Shown: in pieces, positions 1-8,458 of the stretch | How the letters are laid out: each line of letters starts with the position of its first letter | Position numbering within the stretch: position 1 is the stretch's first letter | The notes under the pieces: model-generated | Told to the model about the DNA's origin: nothing | The model's input: only the letters and a program-made list of their open reading frames with translations | Databases searched by the model: none | DNA from: Ramlibacter tataouinensis | Lineage (GTDB): Bacteria > Pseudomonadota > Gammaproteobacteria > Burkholderiales > Burkholderiaceae_C | Length of the DNA: 64,000 nt | Assembly (NCBI RefSeq): GCF_001580455.1 | Contig: NZ_CP010951.1 | Location: 3,745,001-3,809,000 of the forward strand | Direction of reading: 5' to 3' | Made by a program: the position numbers and the translations under genes

Positions 1-827
1 GCCGTACCGCCCACGATCAGCATGACGAGCACGTCCGCCGAGCGCTGGAAACCCAGCGTGTCGATGCCGACGAACTGCGTGGTCTGCGTGAGCAGCGCCC
101 CCGCGACGGCTGCCAGCAGCGCCGAGAAGGTGTAGACATTGCCCAGGCGAGCGCCGATCGGCACGCCGATGGCCTGGGCGCGCTTCGGGTTCTCGCGGAT
201 GCACGCCAGCGTCAGGCCATAGGGCGAGACCATCAGCGCGCGCACCAGCACGAACAGCACGAAGACGACCCCCAGCACGTAGGCGTACGCCACCCGGCCC
301 TTCAGGTCGAACGCGAACAGCCCCAGCACCGGCCCGATCTCCACGCCTTGCAACCCGTCGACGCCGCCGGTGAGGGCCGTCGCGCGGTTTGCCGCCTCGT
401 AGAGCAGCAAGCCGATGCCCAGGGTGATCATCAGCCGCGCAAGGTCGCTGCCGCGCAGCACGGGGAAGCTCGTGAGCCGGCCGGCGAAGGCGCCGGCGCA
501 TGCCGCGGCGGCGAGGCCGGCCAGGGGATCGCGCACGCCGTGCACCGCCAGCAGGCCGGCGGTGTAGGCGCCGATCCCGAAGAAGGCGGCGTGCCCCAGC
601 GTGACGATGCCGGCGTAGCCGAGGATCAGGTCGAGGGACAGGGCGAACAGCCCGGAGATCAGGATCTGCGAGGCGAACAGCAGGTTCTTCGGAAAGACGA
701 AGTACACCGCCACCAGCGCGATCCAGAACGCGATCTCGGCCGCGCTCCAGCGCTCGCGCTGCCGCAGCTGCAGCAGGTAGGGCGGCGCGCCCACCAGATG
801 GGCCGGCACGCGCGGCGGCAGCATCAT
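1..827 (-). CDS. livM: Branched-chain amino acid-type ABC transporter permease LivM, 3' end outside window
   Basis: The frame is open from an ATG at 827 to the left window edge (275 codons seen), so the C-terminus is missing. The product is a hydrophobic multi-span inner-membrane protein. The segment GYAGIVTLGHAAFFGIGAYT is characteristic of LivM/LivH-family permeases. Near the visible end, the stretch around NPKRAQAIGVP matches the cytoplasmic loop that contacts the ATPase in LivM proteins. The start overlaps the livH stop in an ATGA, so the two permease genes are translationally coupled. The ATP-binding subunits expected next would lie to the left, outside the window. The substrate cannot be told from the sequence: this family carries branched-chain amino acids but also amides, urea and aromatic acids. 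Confidence 0.93.
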   Translation of the reverse strand, partial: MMLPPRVPAHLVGAPPYLLQLRQRERWSAAEIAFWIALVAVYFVFPKNLLFASQILISGLFALSLDLILGYAGIVTLGHAAFFGIGAYTAGLLAVHGVRDPLAGLAAAACAGAFAGRLTSFPVLRGSDLARLMITLGIGLLLYEAANRATALTGGVDGLQGVEIGPVLGLFAFDLKGRVAYAYVLGVVFVLFVLVRALMVSPYGLTLACIRENPKRAQAIGVPIGARLGNVYTFSALLAAVAGALLTQTTQFVGIDTLGFQRSADVLVMLIVGGT

Positions 828-1693
828 GCCAGCCTCCTGCGTCCCAGCAGCCCGCTGGGAAACAGCAGGAGCAGCAGCACCATGGCCGCGTAGATGATGA
901 ACGCGCCGGCTTCGGGCAGGTAGTACTTGCCGGCGGTGTCCGCCACCCCGAGCAGCAGGGCGGCGAGCAGCGTGCCGGGCACCGATCCCGCGCCGCCGAC
1001 GACGACCACCAGCAGGAAGTAGACGAGGGTCTTGAGCGGGAAGTACGGGTCGAGCCCGAGCACGTTCACGCCCAGCGCGCCGCCGAGGCCGGCCAGCCCG
1101 CAGCCGATCGCCAGCGTCAGCTGGAACACCCGGCCGACATGAATGCCCAGGGCCTCGGCCGTGCTCTGCCGGTCCACCGAAGCCCGGATGCGCGCGCCGA
1201 AGCGCGTGCGTTCCAGCCCGAACACCAGCGCCAGCGCGACGGCGAGGCCCACGCCGATGAGCAGCAGGCGATAGCGCGAGAGTTCCAGCCCGAAGACGGG
1301 CACCTGCCCGCTGAAGGCCTCGGGCACGACGACCGGCTGCTGCTGCGGGCCCCAGCCGTAGGTCGCCGCCGCGACGGCCACAAAGATGATGCCCACGGTG
1401 AGCAGCACCTGCTTCAGGTGCGGGGCCCGGTACAGCGGCCGGTAGAGCAGGCGCTCGACCACGAAGCTGAAGGCCGCGGTGCCGACGAACACGATCGGCA
1501 GCGCGGCGAGGAAGCCGATGCCGGCCTTGCCCGTCAGCGTGACCAGCAGGTAGCCGCCGGCCATCGCGAACACGCCGTGCGCCAGATTGATGAAGTTCAT
1601 CATGCCCAGCGTGACCGAGAGGCCGACGGAAACCAGGAACAGCAGCATGCCGTAGGCGATGCCGTCGAACAGGACGCCGAGGAAGCTGTGCAC
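824..1693 (-). CDS. livH: Branched-chain amino acid-type ABC transporter permease LivH
   Basis: A 289-residue integral membrane protein of normal LivH length, forming the second permease half of a HAAT-type importer in the inner membrane. It has the family segment NFINLAHGVFAMAGGYL near residue 33 and a late hydrophobic run at VVVVGGAGSVPGTLLAALLL. The start is a GTG at 1693, with no strong ribosome-binding site visible. The gene lies 25 bp after the binding-protein stop and overlaps livM by ATGA, so binding protein, livH and livM form one leftward operon. The specificity is unknown. Confidence 0.93.
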   Translation of the reverse strand: MHSFLGVLFDGIAYGMLLFLVSVGLSVTLGMMNFINLAHGVFAMAGGYLLVTLTGKAGIGFLAALPIVFVGTAAFSFVVERLLYRPLYRAPHLKQVLLTVGIIFVAVAAATYGWGPQQQPVVVPEAFSGQVPVFGLELSRYRLLLIGVGLAVALALVFGLERTRFGARIRASVDRQSTAEALGIHVGRVFQLTLAIGCGLAGLGGALGVNVLGLDPYFPLKTLVYFLLVVVVGGAGSVPGTLLAALLLGVADTAGKYYLPEAGAFIIYAAMVLLLLLFPSGLLGRRRLA

Positions 1694-1718
1694 GGGGCGA
1701 CGCGCAGTAGGCGCCTGG

Positions 1719-2888
1719 CTACTTGCCCGGGTCCTTGACTGCGGGGAAGTGGTCGAACTCGACGTTGTAGAGCTTGCCGCCGACCTTCTTGATCTCGCGC
1801 ACGTACACGTTCTGCACGATGTCGCGCGTGTCGGCGTCGATCTGGATCGGGCCGCGCGGGCTCGCGATCTTCAGGCCCTTGAGCACGCCCATGGCCTGGT
1901 CGCCGTCGACCTTGCCGCCCAGCTTGCGCACCACTTCGTACACCGCGGCCATGCCGTCGTAGCCACCGACCGCCATGAAGTTGGGCCGCTGCTGCGGCGC
2001 AACCTGCGCGTACGCCGCGAGGAAGGCCTTGTTCTCCGGCGACTCGTGCGCCATCGAGTACTGGTGGGTGGAGATCACGCCGATGGCGTTGTCGCCCAGC
2101 GCGTCGATCACGCCATCCTCCGTCACGTCGCCGGTGGACAGCAGCTTGATGCCGGCCTTGGCCAGTTCGCGCTCGCGATAGGCCTTCATGAAGCCCACGG
2201 CGAGTTCGCCCGCCGGCACGAACACGAACACCGCTTCGGGCCGGGCGTCCTTCACCTTCTGGACGAAGGGGCTGAACTCGGGGTTCTTGAGCGGCACGCG
2301 CGCCTCGCCGACCACCTGCCCGCCGAGGGCGGTGAAGGTCTTCTTGAAGGTACCTTCCGCGTCGTGGCCCGGACCGTAGTCCGCCACCACCGTGTAGACC
2401 TTGCGCACGCCGCTCTGGTAGGCCCACTGGGCCATCGGCTGGGTCACCTGCGCCAGGGTGAACGAGGTTCGCACGATGTACGGCGACTTGGCGGTGATGA
2501 CCGAAGTGGCCGCGTTCATGACGATGGTGGGCTTTTTCGCTTCGGTGGCGATGGAAGCCACCGCCAGGGCGTTCGGCGTGAGGCCGAAGCCCGCGATGAA
2601 GTCGACCTCGTCCTTCACCACCAGCTCCTGGGCGAGGCGCTTGGCGACGTCGGGCGCGGGTCCGGTGGTGTCCTTGATGATGAGCTCGATCTTCTTGCCC
2701 GCCACCGTGTCGCCGTGCTGCTTCATGTAGGCACGCGCGCCGTTGGTGATCTGCTGGCCGAAGTCGGCAAAGGTGCCGGACATTTCGGCCAGGATTCCGA
2801 CCTTGATCGTGTCACCGGCCGCGCGGGCGGCGGGGCTGGCGAACGCGAGCGCGAGCGCCAGCGCCGCACCCAGGGTTGTCTTCCGCAT
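1719..2888 (-). CDS. Periplasmic branched-chain amino acid-type substrate-binding protein
   Basis: A 389-residue protein of the Peripla_BP_6 (LivJ/LivK-like) family, the periplasmic receptor of the livHM transporter that follows. Residues 1-23 form a classical signal peptide (MRKTTLGAALALALAFASPA) with Ala-rich cleavage before AAGDTIKVGIL. The mature start DTIKVGILAEMSGTFADFG is typical of the family. I chose the ATG at 2888 because it places the signal peptide correctly and has AGGAGAC just upstream; an ATG at 2921 would add a non-signal extension. First gene of the operon. The ligand is unknown; related Burkholderiales proteins bind many organic acids and amides as well as amino acids. Confidence 0.92.
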   Translation of the reverse strand: MRKTTLGAALALALAFASPAARAAGDTIKVGILAEMSGTFADFGQQITNGARAYMKQHGDTVAGKKIELIIKDTTGPAPDVAKRLAQELVVKDEVDFIAGFGLTPNALAVASIATEAKKPTIVMNAATSVITAKSPYIVRTSFTLAQVTQPMAQWAYQSGVRKVYTVVADYGPGHDAEGTFKKTFTALGGQVVGEARVPLKNPEFSPFVQKVKDARPEAVFVFVPAGELAVGFMKAYRERELAKAGIKLLSTGDVTEDGVIDALGDNAIGVISTHQYSMAHESPENKAFLAAYAQVAPQQRPNFMAVGGYDGMAAVYEVVRKLGGKVDGDQAMGVLKGLKIASPRGPIQIDADTRDIVQNVYVREIKKVGGKLYNVEFDHFPAVKDPGK

Positions 2889-3121
2889 CGCTTGTCTCCT
2901 GTGGCTGAAGGTGCGGCGCAAGATAGGCCGATCGCGCCGCGCAAACGCTATGACAGATCAAGAAAACTGCAGCGTTGCGGGTTTGTGCGGGGTCAGGCCC
3001 GCCACCCTTGGTGCCTCGAAGGCGGAGAACCTTAGGCTTAACGGACTCGCCAGGCGGCGCACGGCTGCGCTCGCACCGGCGCTTCCTCGTCACAATGGAC
3101 GCAAGACCCCAAGGAGCAGCC

Positions 3122-3328
3122 ATGTCCGACCATGTCTACAAGATCCTCGAGCTCACCGGATCGTCCCCCACGGGCATCGAGGACGCGGTGAACGCCGCCC
3201 TCGCCCGGGCCAGCGAGACCATCCGCAACATGCAGTGGTTCGAGGTGGTCGAAACACGCGGCCACATCCAGGGCGGCAAGGTCGCCCACTGGCAGGTGAC
3301 GCTGAAGGTGGGCTTCACGCTCGAGTGA
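3122..3328 (+). CDS. Dodecin, flavin-storage protein
   Basis: A 68-residue protein with the complete dodecin fold sequence: VYKILELTGSSPTGIEDAVN at the N-terminus, and the flavin-stacking tryptophan in NMQWFEVVETRGHI (about residue 38). Dodecins assemble into hollow dodecamers that bind FMN, riboflavin or lumichrome between paired tryptophans and buffer free flavin in the cytoplasm. The ATG at 3122 is preceded by CAAGGAGCAGCC, a good ribosome-binding site; longer upstream readings have no family similarity. It stands alone, convergent with the flavoprotein gene at 3388-5040. Confidence 0.93.
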   Translation: MSDHVYKILELTGSSPTGIEDAVNAALARASETIRNMQWFEVVETRGHIQGGKVAHWQVTLKVGFTLE

Positions 3329-3387
3329 GCGGCACCTGCGTTCGGCAGGCGCGACGCGGCCCGAGGACGGGCCTGGCGATGTCCCGG

Positions 3388-5040
3388 TCAGCGGGTGTTC
3401 GACGCCAGCTGCAGGTACCGGTGGACGAAGGCAATGGCCATGCCGCCCTCGCCAACCGCCGCCGCCACGCGCTTGACCGATCCGGAGCGCACATCGCCCA
3501 CGGCGAACACGCCGGGGGCGCTGGTTTCCAGCGCGAAGGGCTCGCGGCCGCTGTCCCAGGGCCCTTGCTTCAGGGCGTCGGACCCGGTGAGGATGAAGCC
3601 GTGCGAATCGCGCGCGACCTGCTCCGGCAACCAACCGGTCGACGCGTGGGCGCCGATCAGGACGAACAGCGCCTCCGTGGTTCGCCGGGTCGTCGTGCCG
3701 GTCTTGCGGTCGATGACGTCGATGGCCTGCAGCCGCTCGTCCCCGTGCCCGGCGATCACCTCCGATCGGGTCTCCACCCGGATGTTCCGCTTGGTCGCCA
3801 TCTGGTCGATGAGGTACTGCGACATGCTCGAAGCCAGCGACTCGGCGCGCACGATGAGCGTCACGGAACTGGCATGGCTGGAAAAGAACAAGGCGGCCTG
3901 GCCGGCGGAGTTGCCGGCGCCAATCAGGTACACGTCCTTGCCCTGCGCCAGGCCGGCGTCGCTGCGCGCCGCGCCGTAGTAGACGCCGCTGCCGATGAGG
4001 CGGTCGACCGACTCGACGGCCATGCGCCGCCATTCCACCCCCATGGCAAGCACGATGGCCTTGGTCCGCACCTGGTCCTTGTCCAGGGTGACGGTCATGG
4101 CGGCCAGGTCGACGCCCGCCACCCGCCGCGTCACGACTATTTCCGCACCCAGTCGCTTGGCCTGCTTCAGCGTATTGCTGGCGAGGTCGTCGCCGGAAAC
4201 GCCAAAAGGAAAGCCGGGGTAGTTCTCGATCCGGGTGGAAGTGCCGGCCTGCCCGCCGGGGGCGAAACACTCGACGACCACCGTGCGCAAGCCTTCAGAG
4301 GCCGCATTGACCGCGGCGGTGAGGCCGGCCGGCCCGCCGCCGATGATCACCACGTCGTAGTAGGTCAGGCGCGGCGCGACCTGCAAGCCGCACAGCTTGG
4401 CGATCGTGCGCAGGGTCGGCGCCGTCAGCCGGGTGCCGTCGGCCAGCTGCACCGCCGGATAGGGGCCGCTCATCGTCTGGCCGCCCAGCCGTGCCGCCAG
4501 CGCCGGGTCGTCCGGCGCCAGGGAATCGAAGGCGATCTGGTTGCGATGCAGGAAGCTGCCGATGGCATGCATGCCCGGGTCCCGCTCCGGTGCGACCAGC
4601 AGGATCTCCGGGGCCGGTGGCTGCGAGGCCGCCTTGCGCAGCATTTCCATGCGTTCCAGCGCCGCCGCGCCCACGGTCACAGCGACCTGGGGCACCATCG
4701 CCGCGAGCGTGTGGAACACCTTGGCATCGAGCTTGAGGATGCGGGAGGGCTCGACGGCCCGGATGCTCGCCGGCAGCGGCGTGCTGAGGGTGATGGGGAT
4801 TTCGCCGGCCAGCTCGCCCGGCAGCCGGATCGCGATGACGCTTTCGACGCCGTTGATGACCTTGGTCAGCTCGGTCTTGCCTTCGATCATCACGAACAGG
4901 GCCCGTGCCTCCCCTTCGTGAGCGCCGTATTCGCCGGTGACGAGCCGGATGTCTTCCACGGAGCGGGCGAGGAAGTCGAGTTCCTTTTCGGAAAGCGCGG
5001 AGAAGAGCGGAACCTTCGCGAGTTCTTCAAGAGTGATCAC
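3388..5040 (-). CDS. Cyclic-nucleotide-binding-domain / thioredoxin-reductase-like FAD oxidoreductase lacking the redox CxxC
   Basis: A 550-residue cytoplasmic protein if it starts at the GTG at 5040 (VITLEELAKVPLFSALSEKE, a usual cNMP-domain opening). An ATG at 5148 would add 36 residues of doubtful coding character. Residues 1 to about 135 form a Crp-type cyclic-nucleotide-binding domain. Residues about 144-220 look like a degenerate glutaredoxin/thioredoxin-type spacer (ILLVAPERDPGMHAIGSFLH). From about residue 229 comes the FAD dinucleotide fold (VVIIGGGPAGLTAAVNAASE), the ENYPGFP motif and a second NAD(P)H fold (VYLIGAGNSAGQAALFFSSH). Where thioredoxin reductases carry CxxC there is GVYYGAARSDAG, with no cysteine. 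It is therefore unlikely to reduce thioredoxin by the usual thiol relay. The electron acceptor is unknown. Confidence 0.85.
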   Translation of the reverse strand: MITLEELAKVPLFSALSEKELDFLARSVEDIRLVTGEYGAHEGEARALFVMIEGKTELTKVINGVESVIAIRLPGELAGEIPITLSTPLPASIRAVEPSRILKLDAKVFHTLAAMVPQVAVTVGAAALERMEMLRKAASQPPAPEILLVAPERDPGMHAIGSFLHRNQIAFDSLAPDDPALAARLGGQTMSGPYPAVQLADGTRLTAPTLRTIAKLCGLQVAPRLTYYDVVIIGGGPAGLTAAVNAASEGLRTVVVECFAPGGQAGTSTRIENYPGFPFGVSGDDLASNTLKQAKRLGAEIVVTRRVAGVDLAAMTVTLDKDQVRTKAIVLAMGVEWRRMAVESVDRLIGSGVYYGAARSDAGLAQGKDVYLIGAGNSAGQAALFFSSHASSVTLIVRAESLASSMSQYLIDQMATKRNIRVETRSEVIAGHGDERLQAIDVIDRKTGTTTRRTTEALFVLIGAHASTGWLPEQVARDSHGFILTGSDALKQGPWDSGREPFALETSAPGVFAVGDVRSGSVKRVAAAVGEGGMAIAFVHRYLQLASNTR

Positions 5041-5302
5041 GGCGCCCCCACGGATTTGAGTTCCGGCGTGCGAACTCGCTTTATGCAGCCCCCCGGTACG
5101 CTTTGTACCGTAGATCGGCAGAAATTTGAATGCTTGGGATGAAGGCAACTCCTCGATAGTCCACCACCTCCATCATTGGCAGGACGACTCCGTGAGCCTA
5201 GTCGAAATGTCCTGAAATTGTCCTGGGTTCCTCAATTGAACTGAATGCTCGCGAAGCGGTGGTTAGCATGGCCAGATTGCACCTACCAATGGAGCGTCGC
5301 TC

Positions 5303-5758
5303 ATGGAGACTTCTTTTCTGGCAAGTCTGGCTCTGTGTGCGTGCGCCCTGTTCGGGGCGGTCAGTGCCTTCGCCAACATGGATGCCGCTCGCCAACGCTC
5401 CTATCGACTGCTTCGCGTGGCGCATATCCCGGCCACGTTGGCGGTACTTGCACTCGAAATAGTCTTGATCGCAGACGGAACGCAGGGATTCTGGGCGGCG
5501 ATCGCCGCCGTCTCGGCCGTCCTCATGGGCCTGGGTACCCAGCTTCGTGCCCTCGAAAGAGGCAAGCTTCCGACAGTCTGGTTTGCAGGTGTGGCGCCGT
5601 GGCTGCTCATCCTCAGCACAGTAGCAAACGTGAAGGGAGTGCCCGGAGGAGCACAGCTCCCGCTGCTTGCCCTGGTTCCCGCCGTATTGGCTGCCGTCTG
5701 CATGTGGTGGGCAGATTTCGAGCTGGAAGGACAGGGCTTTGCCGCGCTTCGCGACTGA
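5303..5758 (+). CDS. Hypothetical membrane protein, about four transmembrane segments
   Basis: A 151-residue protein I do not recognise. It shows four hydrophobic stretches: residues about 4-24, 42-60, 62-77 (FWAAIAAVSAVLMGLGTQL) and about 95-137 (a pair), joined by short loops. This suggests a small inner-membrane protein. The ATG at 5303 has GGAG about 9 bp upstream. It is divergent from the cNMP/FAD oxidoreductase across a short spacer, so the two may share regulation. No catalytic motif is visible. Confidence 0.65.
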   Translation: METSFLASLALCACALFGAVSAFANMDAARQRSYRLLRVAHIPATLAVLALEIVLIADGTQGFWAAIAAVSAVLMGLGTQLRALERGKLPTVWFAGVAPWLLILSTVANVKGVPGGAQLPLLALVPAVLAAVCMWWADFELEGQGFAALRD

Positions 5759-5876
5759 TCGAAGGAATTTGCCTCAACCGAGCTGCACCAGCACCGGCTG
5801 GTGATCCGACACCTGCGTCGCTGCATCGACCTTCGAGTTCGGCTTGGCCTCCGGTGCGCACGGTGCGCGTTGGCGA

Positions 5877-6128
5877 TCAAGTCCTTGTTGCCTGGGTGCT
5901 TGTTGCCGCCCAGGCGCGCTCCTGTTTACGCACGCGTCGCGTTCCGAGCTCCCAGACGAGATCGCTTTGCCACCACCATGCTTCCGCCACCAGGACGGCC
6001 AGCGCGCTCCAGGCGCCTTCCAGGCCCAGGATGCCGTCGGTGACGGCGAGGACGACCACGAGGATAAGGATCGCGCCGCCATAAACAATCTGCATGGCGT
6101 TGTCTGTTCCTGGTTCATTCGGCTTCAT
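5877..6128 (-). CDS. Hypothetical small membrane protein coupled to the upstream gene
   Basis: An 83-residue unrecognised protein with two hydrophobic segments: about residues 14-33 (IVYGGAILILVVVLAVTDGI) and 38-50, Trp-rich at its end (AEAWWWQSDLVWE). A basic tail follows (GTRRVRKQERAW). The start ATG at 6128 overlaps the stop codon of 6125-6736 as ATGA and is preceded by AGGAAAGGCAG. That coupling is the main argument that both are real genes. The role is unknown. Confidence 0.6.
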   Translation of the reverse strand: MKPNEPGTDNAMQIVYGGAILILVVVLAVTDGILGLEGAWSALAVLVAEAWWWQSDLVWELGTRRVRKQERAWAATSTQATRT

Positions 6129-6736
6129 GGCTGCCTTTCCTGGCGGGCAAGTGCCCCGCTTCGTGGAGCTTGCGGAAATGGAATGACCTGAGGCGGTTTA
6201 TAGAACCAGGGGCGCGCTGCGAGCGCGGTCCGGCCCGCCTGCTTCGGGCCGCCGCCATTGAGGTCGAGCAAAAACATCTCCAGCTTCACCTCGATCGTCC
6301 GCAGATCGTTGCTCATGCAGTGGACGATCACTGGGGACATTGGATATCCCCTTAGCAAGCGCCGGGAGTAGGCCGTCAACGAATTCGAAAGTAAGAAAAC
6401 TTCATCAGCGCTGTCCTCCGGCTGCAAGGAATCCAAAGCGGAATACGGTGATCGCCGGACACCCCAATGCACCAGGGCATCGCGCGTGCTGTTGATTTCC
6501 AGCAGTTGCTTGAACGCATCCTCGATATCGGCCGGCAGCCTGCCAGCCCGGGATTCGTGCAGCTTCCGGATCAGGGCGATGGCCTCGCGGTTCTTCGTTC
6601 CCGCGAACAGCGCGCGGCCGTGGACGATGTCGACTTCCGCCGACATGAAAAGAATCAGTTGAACCGACTTCTCCACTCGCGCGAACTGGTCGACAAAGCG
6701 GCCAAGCTCGAAGTAATACCTGTGCCCGAAGTCCAC
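6125..6736 (-). CDS. Hypothetical protein, 203 aa
   Basis: An unrecognised soluble protein rich in helix-forming sequence (DFGHRYYFELGRFVDQFARV at the start, then VEKSVQLILFMSAEVDIV). The middle segment ALIRKLHESRAGRLPADIED, with later INSTRDALVHWG, is reminiscent of small helical HEPN/MAE_28990-type proteins, but this is only a resemblance. I chose the GTG at 6736 because GAGGAG lies 5-10 bp upstream; longer readings add an Arg-rich stretch with no ribosome-binding site. It is the first gene of a two-gene unit with the small membrane protein at 5877-6128. Confidence 0.6.
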   Translation of the reverse strand: MDFGHRYYFELGRFVDQFARVEKSVQLILFMSAEVDIVHGRALFAGTKNREAIALIRKLHESRAGRLPADIEDAFKQLLEINSTRDALVHWGVRRSPYSALDSLQPEDSADEVFLLSNSLTAYSRRLLRGYPMSPVIVHCMSNDLRTIEVKLEMFLLDLNGGGPKQAGRTALAARPWFYKPPQVIPFPQAPRSGALARQERQP

Positions 6737-7014
6737 GAGACTCTCCTCAACGCGCACCTTGCAGGCTGACAGTCGGCCTGCATAGGGCGGTGCGTGAAAA
6801 CGCCGAGGGATTGGCGTCCGGCGTCTGCCCCGTTTGGGCCGGGAAACATCCAGGCGCTGCACCCGGTGCCAGTCTGGCCGGGATCCGCCAAGGGCAGCAA
6901 GGACAAAGCGCCCGATTTGGGTGGGACCGAACTGCTATGCGCTTGGTAGAGGGGCAAGGTGGCGCGCCAGTGCCGGGCCAGCCTTGCCGGCACGAGAGTC
7001 CGAAACAGCGGCTC

Positions 7015-7425
7015 TCAGTCCTTCACCTCGATCCGCCGCGCCAGCACCGAGAGTTCTTCCAGCGTCGGATTCTTGCGCGGCCACCCGAGCGTCACGCCGT
7101 CGTCCTCGTGGCGCGGAAGAACGTGGATGTGGAAGTGCGGCACCGTCTGCCAGCCTGCGGGCTTGTTCGCCTGCAACAGCGTGATCCCCTCGGGCTGGTA
7201 GGCGCGGTCCACCGCCCGCGCCACCCTGGCGGCCGTGCGAAACACCGCCGCCGCGAGTTCGTCGTCAAGCTCCATCACCGTCTCCACCTGCCGCTTGGTC
7301 GCCACGATCACATGCCCGGGGTTGACCTGGCCGGCGTCCATGAACGCGATGGTGTGCTCGTCTTCGTAGACCTTGGCCGCGGGCAACTCTCCGCGGACGA
7401 TGCGCGTGAATACGCTGGGTTCCAT
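7015..7425 (-). CDS. HIT-family nucleotide hydrolase/transferase
   Basis: A 136-residue cytoplasmic HIT protein. The histidine triad VPHFHIHVLPR is near residues 96-106, where the central His is the nucleophile attacking the alpha-phosphate of AMP-linked substrates. The N-terminal part (FTRIVRGELPAAKVYEDEHT) is the standard HIT opening. I chose the ATG at 7425, with GGAG about 8 bp upstream, because homologous sequence begins there. It lies 25 bp downstream of gloA on the same strand, so the two are probably co-transcribed. Substrate unknown; such proteins often hydrolyse adenosine phosphoramidates or dinucleoside polyphosphates. Confidence 0.9.
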   Translation of the reverse strand: MEPSVFTRIVRGELPAAKVYEDEHTIAFMDAGQVNPGHVIVATKRQVETVMELDDELAAAVFRTAARVARAVDRAYQPEGITLLQANKPAGWQTVPHFHIHVLPRHEDDGVTLGWPRKNPTLEELSVLARRIEVKD

Positions 7426-7450
7426 CTGGTGTGCTCCGAAAGGACAGTTC

Positions 7451-7846
7451 TCAGGCACTTTCGCCTGTGCGCTGGATCAGTTCGATCTTGTAGCCGTCCG
7501 GATCGGTGACGAACGCGATCACGGTGGTGCCGCCCTTGACCGGCCCCGGCTCGCGGGTGACGTTGCCGCCGCTCGCGCGGATCTTGTCGCAGGCGGCGTA
7601 AGCGTCGGGCACGCCCAGCGCGATGTGGCCGTAGGCGGTGCCCAGCTCGTACTGGTCCACGCCGTAGTTGTAGGTGAGCTCGAGTTCGGCGTGCTCGGGG
7701 TTGGTGCCGTAGCCGACGAATGCCAGCGAATACTTCTGTTCGGGCCGGTCGGTGGTGCGCAGCAGCGTCATGCCGAGCACGCGGGTGTAGAAGTCGATCG
7801 AGCGCTGCAGGTCGCCGACGCGCAGCATGGTGTGTAGCAGTCTCAT
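7451..7846 (-). CDS. gloA: Lactoylglutathione lyase (glyoxalase I)
   Basis: A 131-residue VOC-fold enzyme that converts the hemithioacetal of methylglyoxal and glutathione to S-lactoylglutathione in the cytoplasm. The four metal ligands of the Ni/Co-type enzyme are present: His5 in MRLLHTMLRVGDL, Glu in HAELELTYNYG, His in AYGHIALGV and Glu in DGYKIELIQ. Length and motif spacing match bacterial GloA. The ATG at 7846 gives the canonical MRLLHTM start. Its start is 32 bp from the divergent acetyltransferase gene, and the HIT gene follows. Confidence 0.95.
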   Translation of the reverse strand: MRLLHTMLRVGDLQRSIDFYTRVLGMTLLRTTDRPEQKYSLAFVGYGTNPEHAELELTYNYGVDQYELGTAYGHIALGVPDAYAACDKIRASGGNVTREPGPVKGGTTVIAFVTDPDGYKIELIQRTGESA

Positions 7847-7878
7847 GGTTTTACATATGGGGGTATGCTGACGCAGCC

Positions 7879-8343
7879 ATGATAGTGCTGCCCAGCATCC
7901 GGCTCGCCACGGCAAGGGACGCATACGCGATTGCCGAGATGTCACGCGACCAGATCGAGCAGGGGCTGGGCTGGAGCTGGACCGCGGCGCGCGTGCTGCG
8001 CGCCATCCGCCACCCCGCCACCAACGTGGCGGTGGCGCACGACGGCGATGAGCTGGTCGGCTTCGGGATCATGGAATACGGCGAGGACAAGGCGCACCTG
8101 ACGCTGCTGGCCGTGCATCCCGGGCGGCGCGAGGGCGGCATTGGGCGGCACCTGCTGGAATGGCTGGAAGAGTGCGCGCGAACGGCCGGGCTGGAGCGCA
8201 TCGTGCTGGAGGCGCGCGCCGACAACCCGGTGGCGCTGGCCTTCTACGGCTTGCAGGGCTACCGGCGGACGGGCACGGTGCCGGGCTACTACGGCGGTCG
8301 CATCGCCGCGCTACGGCTGTCCAAGCGCCTGGCCGGGCCCTAA
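7879..8343 (+). CDS. GNAT-family N-acetyltransferase
   Basis: A 154-residue acetyl-CoA-dependent acetyltransferase of the RimI-like GNAT group. The acetyl-CoA-binding motif A is LLAVHPGRREGGIGRHLLEW (R-x-x-G-x-G), followed by EARADNPVALAFYGLQGY, the usual beta5/alpha4 region. The acceptor cannot be predicted. The ATG at 7879 has no Shine-Dalgarno; a -10-like TATGCT ends 9 bp before it, so the message may be nearly leaderless. The gene is divergent from gloA. Confidence 0.85.
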   Translation: MIVLPSIRLATARDAYAIAEMSRDQIEQGLGWSWTAARVLRAIRHPATNVAVAHDGDELVGFGIMEYGEDKAHLTLLAVHPGRREGGIGRHLLEWLEECARTAGLERIVLEARADNPVALAFYGLQGYRRTGTVPGYYGGRIAALRLSKRLAGP

Positions 8344-8401
8344 TCCCTGACTAAGGCAGCTTTTCACCAGTTTCCCTATACTGCCCGGAGCACCCGCGGA
8401 G

Positions 8402-8434
8402 CGCCGCGCCATTTGGCGCGGCGGTCTTTTTTTT
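8402..8434 (+). terminator. Rho-independent terminator after the acetyltransferase gene
   Basis: A perfect 9-bp stem (CGCCGCGCC and GGCGCGGCG) with an ATTT loop is followed by TC and eight T. It ends the acetyltransferase transcript and insulates the efflux operon that starts at 8459. A -10-like TATACT lies upstream at 8377-8382, so a very short terminated transcript is also possible. Confidence 0.88.
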
Positions 8435-8458
8435 AAAGAAGAAGTTTTCTCGCATCAC

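Noticed and set aside
2743..5142. Long open frame on the plus strand opposite the livK-like and flavoprotein genes
   Set aside because: It is antisense to two well-supported genes, is rich in Arg, His and Gly, and has no domain. Open antisense frames are common at this GC content.
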